Assembly: GCF_003173735.1 (NCBI RefSeq)
Contig: NZ_CP029551.1
Location: 2,752,001-2,816,000, forward strand
Length of the DNA stretch: 64,000 bases
Reading direction: 5' to 3'
Source of the DNA: Methylobacterium radiodurans
Lineage (GTDB): Bacteria; Pseudomonadota; Alphaproteobacteria; Rhizobiales; Beijerinckiaceae
The notes beneath the pieces were generated by a model. That model was not told the origin of the DNA and did not search any database. It was given only the letters and a program-made list of their open reading frames with translations. A program made the translations under genes and the position numbers. How positions within the stretch are numbered: the stretch's first letter is position 1; every line of letters starts with the position of its first letter. Positions 47,574 to 54,998 of the stretch are shown one piece after another.

Positions 47574-48980
47574 ATGGCCGCGCGCTCGATCGAGGCCCGC
47601 CTCGTCATCGCTGGCGAGGACAAAGCGTCCGCCGAGATCGCCAAGGTCGTCAAGGCGCTCAAGGAGACCGAGAAGGCTTCGGGCTTCTCTGAGAAGGTCG
47701 GCCGGCTCGCCAAGGCGTTCTCGGACGTCGAGCGGCAAGCCAAGGCGGCGCAAGGCGTGCTCGACGCCCGCGGCCCGCTGGAACGCACCGTCAAGAACCT
47801 CTCGGCGGCTGAGCGGGAGACGGCCCGGCTCGCCCGCGAGTTCGACGGCGCCCGGAAGGCCGCGGACGCGTTCGGCAAGGCCTCTGCCTTCACGAAGGGA
47901 TCGGAGCAGGCCAGACGCCTCGCTGAAGAGGTGAAGCGGGTTGCCGAGGCGCACCGCGGCGCCGAGCGCGAGGTCGCCAAGCTCACGAAGGCCTTCAATG
48001 CCGAGACGACCGCTCTGCGACAGGCCGAGACCGAGGGCATCGTGCAGGGTCTCCAGAAGGACGCCCCGAAGGTCGAGGAGCAGGGCCGGTCGCTGTTCGA
48101 GCGGCTCAAGGCGATCTTCGCCGACGGCATCAAGGTGCAGGTCCGGGTCGAGGGAGGCGACGGGCTCTCGGGCGCGTCGGGCAGCGACGACCTCAAAGGC
48201 TCGGCCGGCGGCGATACGCTCGGCGGCGGTCTCGGGACGGGAACGGGCTCCGGCCGCGGCGGGTTGCGCCGCCTCGGCGGGGGCGGCGGCTCGGTCGTCC
48301 CGAACGGCGAGGCGGGCCCCGGCACCGGCACGGGCGAGTCGTGGTTCGAGGCCGTCATGCGCGCCGAGGGCACGGCGGGCAAGGACCCCTACAACGTCGT
48401 CCTCGGCAAAGGGAAATACGGCCTGCCCAGCAAGCCGCTGACCGAGATGACGCTGGCCGAAGCCTATCGCTTCGGCCGCTCGGTTCGCGCGCGTCACGGC
48501 TCCTCGTCGGCTCTCGGCGCCTTCCAGATCGTTGGCCGGACGATGAAGGAGCACATGAAGCACACCGGCCTCGGCTGGGACGACAGGTTCTCCCCGGAGA
48601 ACCAGCGCAGGCTCGCCGAGTCGATCCGGCGGCGCGAGGGCTGGGGCGCCTGGGAGGGCTTCAAGGTCCACCCGGGCGAACTCGCGCGGGCTCGCCGGGG
48701 CTCGGGCGTCATCGGTGCGCGGGAGATCCCGAACCCGATCCCGCCGGCACCCGCCCCGGGCGCGCTCGGGCGCGGCTCGGGCGATCTCGGGGCGGCGGCG
48801 GACCGGATGGCCGCTGCCGCCTCACGGATGGAGAACGCCAACTTCTACGGTTGGGTCGACGTCGCCGTCTCCGCGGATGCCGGGCTCAAGGCTCAGGCGA
48901 AGCGGATGCGCGCGACCGGGACGATGACCGCGGACATGGGCGTCTCCATGCCGGGGGCGAAGGACAACGGGCTCGCCTGA
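47574..48980 (+). CDS. Short tape-measure-like protein fused to a phage lysozyme-type domain
   Basis: 468 residues. Residues 1-195 are charged coiled coil (MAARSIEARLVIAGEDKASAEIAKVVKALKETEKAS and on), the pattern of phage tape-measure proteins. A Gly/Ser-rich linker (about 205-253) is followed by a lysozyme-like domain (about 255-366) with FEAVMRAEGTAGKDPYNVV and SSSALGAFQIVGRTM, as in lambda-endolysin/transglycosylase-type muramidases. The glutamate in RAEGT is the likely catalytic residue. A C-terminal helical part follows. It is much shorter than usual tape measures (often 600-2,000 residues), implying a very short tail or a truncated, repurposed protein. Confidence 0.8.
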   Translation: MAARSIEARLVIAGEDKASAEIAKVVKALKETEKASGFSEKVGRLAKAFSDVERQAKAAQGVLDARGPLERTVKNLSAAERETARLAREFDGARKAADAFGKASAFTKGSEQARRLAEEVKRVAEAHRGAEREVAKLTKAFNAETTALRQAETEGIVQGLQKDAPKVEEQGRSLFERLKAIFADGIKVQVRVEGGDGLSGASGSDDLKGSAGGDTLGGGLGTGTGSGRGGLRRLGGGGGSVVPNGEAGPGTGTGESWFEAVMRAEGTAGKDPYNVVLGKGKYGLPSKPLTEMTLAEAYRFGRSVRARHGSSSALGAFQIVGRTMKEHMKHTGLGWDDRFSPENQRRLAESIRRREGWGAWEGFKVHPGELARARRGSGVIGAREIPNPIPPAPAPGALGRGSGDLGAAADRMAAAASRMENANFYGWVDVAVSADAGLKAQAKRMRATGTMTADMGVSMPGAKDNGLA

Positions 48981-49099
48981 TGATGCCCGTTCTGGATGGC
49001 CCAGCCATCGTGGCGGCGATCGATCAGCTCCTCGACGCTTCCGCCGCGCTCGCCGTGCCGCCGGGCGCTGCTCGGAACAGACTGACGGCCGATCTGGCC

Positions 49100-49513
49100 T
49101 CAGTTCAGGATGCAGAAGCCGTCGTCGAGCTCGTCGTTCCAGGCGATGCGCTGGCCAGCCGGGCACTCATAGAGCGGCATGCGGGGCGCACGCGCCACCT
49201 CGGGGAAGCCGTCGGTGGCGGATGCAGTCTGGACGACCCCACCGCCACCAGCAGGCAGACCAGCGGCGACCGCTCCGCCCGTCGCGCCGCCGATCGCCAC
49301 CGAAGCCGCCACGCCAGGGCGGTACGACAGGTTGTTGCCCGGCACCCCGTCTGGCCGGCTTTTGACGTGGGGCGCCACGTAGGTCCCGCGCTGGGTCGTG
49401 TAGCCTCGGACGCTGATAAGGCCGCCGCCGCCGCGCCCGCCCCGAGCCTCAGCGGCCTGAAGGCCGCTCATGAGCGCGAAGCCCGCCACGCCCATCACCA
49501 ACCACGCCCGCAT
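49100..49513 (-). CDS. Small exported Gly-rich protein (RGYTTQRGTYVAPHVKS type)
   Basis: 137 residues with a Sec signal peptide (MRAWLVMGVAGFALMSGLQAAEA). The mature part contains GYTTQRGTYVAPHVKSRPDGVPGNNLSYRPG, a short pattern (GYxRxxGTYVxPHxRS) known from small bacterial and phage exported proteins. It ends with two cysteines (YECPAGQRIAWNDELDDGFCILN). It lies on the minus strand opposite the late-gene direction, so it is probably a moron. Confidence 0.7.
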   Translation of the reverse strand: MRAWLVMGVAGFALMSGLQAAEARGGRGGGGLISVRGYTTQRGTYVAPHVKSRPDGVPGNNLSYRPGVAASVAIGGATGGAVAAGLPAGGGGVVQTASATDGFPEVARAPRMPLYECPAGQRIAWNDELDDGFCILN

Positions 49514-49592
49514 GGGTCGTCTCCATCGTCCCCGGTGGAGCATGGCCGGCGCCCCTTAATCGAGCCTCAAGCCGATGTCGTGCAATCGAGCG

Positions 49593-50174
49593 ATGCCTGA
49601 TGATTCGCCGGAGTTTCGGAAGCTCGAGCCCGGATGGATGGAGCGCCACGCCCGCATCTTGGTCGAGGGCCGCGACCCTGCGGCCCGGATCCCACTCACC
49701 TACCTGGACGGCACGCCCGTGCTCGACCGGCGCGGCCGCCCGCGTTTCTACAGCGCCGCCGCCGACAGCTTCGCCGGCCTGGGCCACCGCCGGGCCCGGG
49801 AGCGCGAGTTGCGGCGCCAAGCCGCCCGCGCGGCCGAAGCCTCGCGCGTGGCGGCCGAGACGGCCCGGGTCCGCTCGGAAGCCCGCCTCGGCATCCTGCC
49901 GCCGCCGGGTAAGCTCGCGTCGGTCGATCTGGACGCGCTGATCATTGCCGGGCCGCTCGGCGCCGTCGGCCTCCCGGTCGGCGTGCTGCGCAGCCTCCAG
50001 GTCCTCGCGCAAGGGAAGCGGCATCCGGTGGCCGCCCTGATCAGCGCGGGTCACTGGCGGGATGAAGCGGCCCTTGCCGCTGCGCTCGACGCGGCACGCC
50101 CCCGGCTCGCTGCGACCGGGCTGCGCATCTGCCGGCGGAAGGGCGGATGGCGGCTGGCTGCAGCAGTGCTGTGA
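49593..50174 (+). CDS. Hypothetical protein
   Basis: 193 residues. The N-terminal ~60 residues (EFRKLEPGWMERHARILVEGRDPAARIPLTYLDGTPVLDRRGRPRFYS) are followed by an Arg/Ala-rich helix. The C-terminal domain (about 105-193) may be a winged helix (GHWRDEAALAAALDAARPRLAATGLRICRRKGGWRLA). No family is recognised. An alternative ATG exists at 49575. Confidence 0.55.
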   Translation: MPDDSPEFRKLEPGWMERHARILVEGRDPAARIPLTYLDGTPVLDRRGRPRFYSAAADSFAGLGHRRARERELRRQAARAAEASRVAAETARVRSEARLGILPPPGKLASVDLDALIIAGPLGAVGLPVGVLRSLQVLAQGKRHPVAALISAGHWRDEAALAAALDAARPRLAATGLRICRRKGGWRLAAAVL

Positions 50175-50188
50175 GTGAGGGTCGGCGC

Positions 50189-50698
50189 TTACCTGAATGC
50201 GAACGTGCGCCAATAGCTGCTCTGCGCTCGCGAGACCTCTTCTCTCCAGGCTTGCTGCGCCACGAAATACCTGCTTAACGCCATTACGTATTTCTTGCCG
50301 TCGAGAGGTCCCGTCAGATTATTCAGCGACTGCTTTAAGCCAACAAGGGAGTTCGTGTAGGCATCATAGTAAGATACAAGAGAAGGGTATCGATTTTTTA
50401 GTTCGAACGCCTTGGCTTGAGCCGCACGAATGGCGTCCGAAAACTCATCTCGATCCTTATCTGTGACCTCCGATTTGCCTATAACGAGGTTCTTGAACTT
50501 CACAATATATTGGTCGAGACTTGCATCTGCGGCTATCGATTGCTCTGCAGCAGTTTTGTTGATCTCGTTCTGCGCACTACGGAATGTCCCATAGTCGGTC
50601 CAAAACCATGTGACAATTCCTGCCCCCGTCGTCGCGACCGAAGACACGATAGCAATCACCCACTTGGGCGCCTTCTCGATCAGCGACGAAATGCTCAT
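50189..50698 (-). CDS. Membrane-anchored protein of the three-gene AT-rich operon
   Basis: 169 residues. One N-terminal membrane helix (about 12-32, KWVIAIVSSVATTGAGIVTWFW) is followed by a ~135-residue helical region with many Tyr, Lys and Asp residues (FRSAQNEINKTAAEQSIAADASLDQYIVKFKNL and on). No family is recognised. The base composition is visibly lower in GC than the flanking genes, indicating separate acquisition. It is the last gene of a minus-strand operon whose preceding gene stops six bases upstream. Confidence 0.7.
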   Translation of the reverse strand: MSISSLIEKAPKWVIAIVSSVATTGAGIVTWFWTDYGTFRSAQNEINKTAAEQSIAADASLDQYIVKFKNLVIGKSEVTDKDRDEFSDAIRAAQAKAFELKNRYPSLVSYYDAYTNSLVGLKQSLNNLTGPLDGKKYVMALSRYFVAQQAWREEVSRAQSSYWRTFAFR

Positions 50699-50704
50699 CT
50701 GGTG

Positions 50705-51337
50705 TCATCGCCTGAGGCGTGCAGGTCCTCTGATTCCGTTCTGCTGGGCAGAATGCCGTGCCTTGTCGCATGCTTCAGCCCAGCCGTCAGCCCCAAGTAG
50801 GACGAGCTGTGCGATTGCAAGACGTTCCACCTCTGCGACACAAGCGTCGTCAGCCGACGCGAGTGAGTTTCCGATCCTCAGAGTGCCGGCAACTGCGGCG
50901 GGCTGGGCGGGCAGGCCGATCTCTACCGCCGCAGCGAAGAGCGCAGCAACGACGAGAGGGACCACCTGCATCGACGACAGGTTGAGGAAGCCAGGCGAGT
51001 TGACGTCGGTCTTCAGGTCAGGAGTGAAGTTCCCGGCGCGCGTAAATGCCGCCTCGGCGAACCCTTTGATACCTCCGTCTCGGCCTTCCGCTACCGCCCT
51101 AGTGTTGGAGCTGACGAAGTTCACAAATCCCTGTATTATAAAATCATCATAGCTAGTATAAACATCGCTGTTTACATATAGTCTGGCATTTGTGTCGTTA
51201 CCCCAGATGAATCCGCCGTATGCAAGCTCATAAAGCTTCCGCCGAACATCCTGATTCAGCAGCACGAATGCGTTTGGCTTGGCCGATATCTCTAATATAG
51301 GATCGGCCAGAGATTTTTTTTCGTTGTTGCTAGCCAC
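50705..51337 (-). CDS. Protein of unknown function, middle gene of the three-gene operon
   Basis: 210 residues. A polar N-terminal part (LADPILEISAKPNAFVLLNQDVRRKLYELAYGGFIWGNDTNARLYVNSDVYTSYDDFIIQGFVNFV) is followed by a hydrophobic segment (about 121-140, SMQVVPLVVAALFAAAVEIG) that could insert in a membrane. No recognised domain. Its start overlaps the upstream gene by 46 bases, so expression is linked. Confidence 0.7.
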   Translation of the reverse strand: MASNNEKKSLADPILEISAKPNAFVLLNQDVRRKLYELAYGGFIWGNDTNARLYVNSDVYTSYDDFIIQGFVNFVSSNTRAVAEGRDGGIKGFAEAAFTRAGNFTPDLKTDVNSPGFLNLSSMQVVPLVVAALFAAAVEIGLPAQPAAVAGTLRIGNSLASADDACVAEVERLAIAQLVLLGADGWAEACDKARHSAQQNGIRGPARLRR

Positions 51338-51909
51338 TTAACTTTTCTTCCCTGTAGTGGCTCGTTATTATAGACATACTCATAGCTCAAAGTAATAATA
51401 TCTGACGGCTCGCCTGTAAGCTCGCCTATATAAGCGTCAGAGGTAATGGAACCAGGAATAACTAGAACGAGATCGCCCTTCTTCGCCTCAGAAAAGTACC
51501 TCTCGACTACAGACTTGAGCTGGGAGATGCCAAGGTCCCGCACATTGTCGGGATACACGCTAAGGTCGCGACTTGGAAACGCGTTCTCACGGTCGCCTCG
51601 ATACCAGTTTCTGATTGCCCGTGATCTATGGATGCGATTGATGACAGATGCCTGCTCCTCAAGCGCAACACCTCGCTGAAGCTCCAAGAATGGAAGATCT
51701 GCGATGATAGCTTCACTGTGCACAAAGGGTTGATATAGGTGGTAATTCTTTCCAGGCCTTACAAAATACACGTTATGCTGCGGACTTATAGACCGAGAAC
51801 GCAAATCGATTTCAGGCATGCTCTGCAGGCGCTCCTCACGCGCGGCATAGTAACCACAGCAGCAGCTTTGTAGCCATCGGTACGAAACCTCAAATTCCGC
51901 TTCGTCCAC
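51292..51909 (-). CDS. Possible PUA/EVE-like nucleic-acid-sensor protein, first gene of the three-gene operon
   Basis: 205 residues. From about residue 43 it reads HNVYFVRPGKNYHLYQPFVHSEAIIADLP, and later KKGDLVLVIPGSITSDAYIGELTG, then KVKWLATTKKNLWP. This order (F/W-x-V-R-x-G start, GDLVLVIPG, IGELTG, KWL) resembles the PUA-like domain found in front of Mrr-type restriction enzymes and in modified-base readers. The assignment is from pattern only. The GTG at 51909 has no clear ribosome site; an ATG at 51819 is an alternative. AT-rich compared with flanks. Confidence 0.6.
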   Translation of the reverse strand: MDEAEFEVSYRWLQSCCCGYYAAREERLQSMPEIDLRSRSISPQHNVYFVRPGKNYHLYQPFVHSEAIIADLPFLELQRGVALEEQASVINRIHRSRAIRNWYRGDRENAFPSRDLSVYPDNVRDLGISQLKSVVERYFSEAKKGDLVLVIPGSITSDAYIGELTGEPSDIITLSYEYVYNNEPLQGRKVKWLATTKKNLWPILY

Positions 51910-51915
51910 CGCGGT

Positions 51916-52250
51916 TTGTCAGATGCGATGGCCCAGCGACGATACCGAGCCCTCTTGTCGCACCGATTTTTTAGCCCTGCCGAGGCGATCCTCTATGCGG
52001 TCGAGAACCCGCAGCGGGAGGTATGGGTCGGGCATACCTTCCTTATGATGGCGGCTGCCCAGGCCATCGCGCCGGGGCTCGCCGAATTGACGGGCGGTTC
52101 TCGGGCCGGGCGCGCACAACCCGGCACGAGTTCTGGACGAGCCAGGAGCGCGACCTGCTGGTAGCAGGCGTGGCCGGCGCTGCGGTCCTGGGGTTGGCCG
52201 GTGCCGTAGCCTTAGCTAGGGCGCCACGTCGCCTGCTGGGAAGGAGGTGA
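51916..52250 (+). pseudogene. C-terminal remnant of a short-chain dehydrogenase, frameshifted
   Basis: The plus strand reads RFFSPAEAILYAVENPQREVWVGHTFLMMAAAQAIAPGLAE in one frame and then, after a shift near 52090, SGRARTTRHEFWTSQERDLLVAGVAGAAVLGLAGAVALARAPRRLLGRR in another. This is the tail of an SDR oxidoreductase of the type ending in a membrane helix and a basic tail, where AEAI-W/YA-x-E-x-P-REVWVG is characteristic. The catalytic N-terminal part is missing. It is a broken fragment, probably a leftover of an earlier insertion or deletion. Confidence 0.65.
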
Positions 52251-52408
52251 ACCCCGGGCGGCCGGATTCGACGAGGACGATGGGGCGCGGGTAGGAGGAG
52301 CCTACCGTCCAACAGCGCACCGGAGGGGCAGGTTGGGCTGGGGCTCTCTGTTGCTCGACAACGGTGAGCCCCAGCAGCAAGCCCCGAGCTGTCTGGGGTG
52401 CGATGCGC

Positions 52409-52627
52409 CTACCTGCGGTAGCTGTGCGTATCTCTGTTGTATTTGTCGCGAATATACACTGCAAAATATTGACCTTGCGAGGCTGCGGCGCATAACCCCT
52501 GGAAGATATGCGGCGGCACACCGTAATAGCTGTACGGGCCGCCACTCTCCACGAACCAGATTTGCAGCGTGCTGCTCGGCTCGTCGTACTCGGCGCGTTC
52601 GATGGCTGAGGAATTGAAGCGGGGCAT
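52409..52627 (-). CDS. KTSC-domain protein
   Basis: 72 residues forming one KTSC domain: RFNSSAIERAEYDEPSSTLQIWFVESGGPYSYYGVPPHIFQGLCAAASQGQYFAVYIRDKY. KTSC domains occur alone in phages and next to lysyl-tRNA synthetase-like proteins; their role is unknown. GGAGAG precedes the ATG by about six bases. It is a minus-strand moron in the element. Confidence 0.85.
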   Translation of the reverse strand: MPRFNSSAIERAEYDEPSSTLQIWFVESGGPYSYYGVPPHIFQGLCAAASQGQYFAVYIRDKYNRDTHSYRR

Positions 52628-52642
52628 GCAAAGCTCTCCCAA

Positions 52643-53224
52643 TCGGAAGATAGTTATGCGCTACCCATCTCAAGTCCAGGGCTAGGCGCATACTCAACGC
52701 GCTCCCCACGCTTGCTTGTTGCGGCCAATCCATCGGAGGCCTCATTTGATGACCCTATGCCAAGCGCAGGTGAGCCAGGGGTGTGGCTCACGGTAGACCG
52801 GCTGTAAGGGCGATCATGCGACAGGTCGACTCACAAGACCTGCAATCAGAGCGAAGGCCTAGAACGCAAAAACCCGCACAGCTTGCGGGCTGGCGGGTCT
52901 GCGTCTAGCGTCGTCCGTGGGTGTGAGAACCCGGACCAGCGATGCCGCGGCCCTTGGCGGGGCCTGCGAACCCTTCGGCGAGGGTCGCGGCGGCAGATAC
53001 TCGACCCTTGGCGGGGTCGGAACGGACGCACTTGGCTGTGCGGCACCGAACGCGGCCATATTGGCCGGGGGAGGCCGTGCTGTCCAGAGCCCGCGAGGGC
53101 TTAAAAGCGGTCTGCCTGTCTCGCTGGCAGGTTCTCACCCCCCGGCTGCCGGGTCCGCTTCCCGGCGTGCCCCGTATGGGGCGGGAGCCGTGAGAAGCTC
53201 CTTCTGACCAGCGAGACCTACCCC
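52643..53224. other. Gene-poor region with a minus-strand terminator
   Basis: About 580 bases. Open frames on both strands are low-complexity and lack starts with ribosome sites. The notable feature is a minus-strand intrinsic terminator near 52866 without an identifiable upstream minus-strand gene. A direct repeat of CCCTTGGCGGGG occurs at about 52950 and 53006. Confidence 0.5.
52864..52890 (-). terminator. Intrinsic terminator on the minus strand
   Basis: Read on the minus strand: CCCGC, a 7-base loop, GCGGG, then TTTTT. A good stem with a U-run, but no obvious gene ends here; the transcript entering from the right is unidentified. Confidence 0.65.
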
Positions 53225-53629
53225 GTGTCCTACCACTTCCCGTTGCCGCGATCCGTGGCGGCGGCGCACGCGCAACAGCGCGCGCGCTTCGCGGCCCTGC
53301 TCGCCGCCATCTCCCGCCAGATCGAAGCCGACCTTGCCCGGATCGACCGCTGCCTCGCCGCCCTCGACATGCTCGATGGCGACGCGGACCTCGAGGCCGA
53401 CAACGTGCTGTACGGGGCGTCCCCCTACGGCTCGGGTTGCATCGGCGTGGCGGCCGATGATGAGGCCTCGCTGTGCGGGCTCGGCTCGCACGAGGAGGAC
53501 GGCAACCTGCCGGCGGTGGCGGCCAACGGCCTGCACCTGACCGACCTAGAGGGCGATGCGTCCGACGACGAGCCGGACGCCGACGCCGAGCTGTGCGGCG
53601 TCCTCCTGCGAGGAGGCGTAGCAGCATGA
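53225..53629 (+). CDS. Acidic hypothetical protein
   Basis: 134 residues. A basic helical N-terminal (SVAAAHAQQRARFAALLAAISRQIEADLARIDRCLAALDML) is followed by a strongly acidic second half with a cysteine-containing CIGVAADDEASLCGLGSHEEDGNLP region. This acidic layout recurs in Methylobacterium accessory proteins. GTG start at 53225; the next ATG overlaps its stop. Function unknown. Confidence 0.6.
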   Translation: MSYHFPLPRSVAAAHAQQRARFAALLAAISRQIEADLARIDRCLAALDMLDGDADLEADNVLYGASPYGSGCIGVAADDEASLCGLGSHEEDGNLPAVAANGLHLTDLEGDASDDEPDADAELCGVLLRGGVAA

Positions 53630-53757
53630 ACCCGCTCGCCCTCATGCTGCACGCGTGGCGCCTGCGCCGGATCCGATGGGCTATGCGGAAGCTCGGTCGG
53701 CGCCTGACGATCTATGAGTCAGCCTACGGGAGGCTGCCGTTCGGAGCACTCGATTAG
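53626..53757 (+). CDS. 43-residue basic protein
   Basis: MNPLALMLHAWRLRRIRWAMRKLGRRLTIYESAYGRLPFGALD: short, basic, amphipathic N-terminal helix. ATGA overlap with the previous gene and codon pattern support expression. Function unknown. Confidence 0.5.
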   Translation: MNPLALMLHAWRLRRIRWAMRKLGRRLTIYESAYGRLPFGALD

Positions 53758-53871
53758 CATCGACGCTCGGGGTCTCGGCCGGTCAGCCTTCCCGGGTTTC
53801 TAAGCTGGGCACTTTTTTCCCGCATGATCGTTGGTGCTCGGATCAATTGGTATTAATGGAGCGAAACGTTG

Positions 53872-54105
53872 ATGGCCAAATCCGTCGAAGAACTTGAAAT
53901 TGAGGTGAAAGTTTTGGCCGAGCTGGTTCGGCTGATTGCTGATCGTTTGCCGGAAGATATCAAAGATCAGATTTCTGAAGAACAAGGCGAACAGATCATG
54001 GATCAGAAGGAATTTGAGGCCTTGGTCAAGAAAAATGAGAGCGCGCTGGAAACGGTAGGTCGAGAGCGCGCGATCAGACTTAAGTATCGGTTGGCACGTC
54101 CCTGA
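53872..54105 (+). CDS. Small acidic coiled-coil protein
   Basis: 77 residues, lower GC, starting MAKSVEELEIEVKVLAELVRLIADRLPEDI and ending in a basic KYRLARP. Strong heptad pattern. A GGAG lies about 10 bases before the ATG. It resembles small phage regulators or chaperones only in size. Function unknown. Confidence 0.6.
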   Translation: MAKSVEELEIEVKVLAELVRLIADRLPEDIKDQISEEQGEQIMDQKEFEALVKKNESALETVGRERAIRLKYRLARP

Positions 54106-54175
54106 AGCCTAAATAAGTCGGCGACATCCAGCGGTACCCTATCTTAGTAGACTAACTTGGACCGTGCGTCCAACG

Positions 54176-54210
54176 AAGCACGCTCTGCTCATTGGCGAGC
54201 GTGCTTTTCC
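54176..54210 (+). terminator. Intrinsic terminator upstream of the SOS operon
   Basis: Perfect 10-base arms AAGCACGCTC and GAGCGTGCTT around an 11-base loop, followed by TT and CCCC. It insulates the following umuDC operon from upstream transcription. Confidence 0.7.
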
Positions 54211-54286
54211 CCATTATCCACAGGTGTGCACAGGCGCGCCGATTGCAGCGGACACGGATGTTGAACCGGGTGCGGCACTTCTGCTT

Positions 54287-54301
54287 GTTCTGCAAACGTT
54301 C
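54287..54301 (+). promoter_or_regulatory. LexA-binding SOS box, alphaproteobacterial type
   Basis: GTTCTGCAAACGTTC is an exact GTTC-N7-GTTC, the LexA consensus of alphaproteobacteria. It lies 20 bases before the first gene of the operon that contains umuDC, so this operon is expected to be repressed by host LexA and induced by DNA damage. Confidence 0.85.
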
Positions 54302-54321
54302 TGGTTTGTGGAGACGCGCGG

Positions 54322-54543
54322 ATGCACGGCCAACCTTTCGAAACGCCGTCATCTAAAGCCGAGCGGATCGCCAGTGCGTACGCGCGAGCGGCGGGCGGCG
54401 ACACCTGGGCGGCCCTTGTTCAGGCGGTGGCGGACGCACTCACGGATCTGGCCGAAGCCGAGCGCCGATACTTGCGCCGGGACTGGCTAATCTCGCGCGG
54501 CTACGTGCGCGGCGCCCCGCTCGAACCGAGCGAGCGCGCGTGA
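54322..54543 (+). CDS. Small protein leading the SOS operon
   Basis: 73 residues, soluble, mainly helical ([54 protein letters not shown]). It is the first gene behind the SOS box, and its stop overlaps the umuD-like start. No family is recognised; an accessory to the mutasome is a guess. Confidence 0.6.
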   Translation: MHGQPFETPSSKAERIASAYARAAGGDTWAALVQAVADALTDLAEAERRYLRRDWLISRGYVRGAPLEPSERA

Positions 54544-54998
54544 GCCTCGTTCGCGTCACAGAGCTTCCCGTCGATGGCGCCGCCACGGTCCGCGTGCCGA
54601 TCCTCGGCCAGAGGCTGTGCGCCGGCTTCCCCTCACCCGCCGACGACTTCCTGGAGGGTGTGCTCGAGCTGCCGCGCTGGCTGGTGCCGAACCCGCCGGC
54701 CACCTTCCTCTGGCAGATCAGCGGCGAGAGCATGCGCGGCGCCGGCATCTTCGACCGCGACCTTGCCTGCGTGGATCGGAGCCTGAAGGCCGGGCATCAC
54801 AGCATCGTCGTCGCGGCGATCGACGGGCAGATGTCGATCAAGCGCCTCATCATCGAGGGCAACGTCGCGCGCCTCGCTTTCGAGAACCCGGACCTTCCGA
54901 CCTTTGCGGTCGAGGAGTTTGCCGAGGCCTCGATCTGGGGCGTCGTCACCTTCTCGATCCGCTGGCACGTGGCCCGGCGCGCCCTGGCCCGCGCATGA
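54540..54998 (+). CDS. umuD: UmuD-like SOS mutagenesis protein (S24 family)
   Basis: 152 residues with the LexA/UmuD protease fold. The catalytic serine is in SGESMRGAG and the lysine in [13 protein letters not shown]. There is no DNA-binding domain, as expected for UmuD. RecA-stimulated self-cleavage should remove the N-terminal tail; a candidate cleavage site is the AG of CAGFPSP near residue 29. GTG start overlapping the previous stop. Confidence 0.93.
   Translation: MSLVRVTELPVDGAATVRVPILGQRLCAGFPSPADDFLEGVLELPRWLVPNPPATFLWQISGESMRGAGIFDRDLACVDRSLKAGHHSIVVAAIDGQMSIKRLIIEGNVARLAFENPDLPTFAVEEFAEASIWGVVTFSIRWHVARRALARA

Noticed and set aside
52905..53645. 246-codon open frame on the minus strand
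   Set aside because: Arginine/proline-rich composition typical of an antisense frame in GC-rich DNA; it has no ribosome site and covers a credible plus-strand gene.
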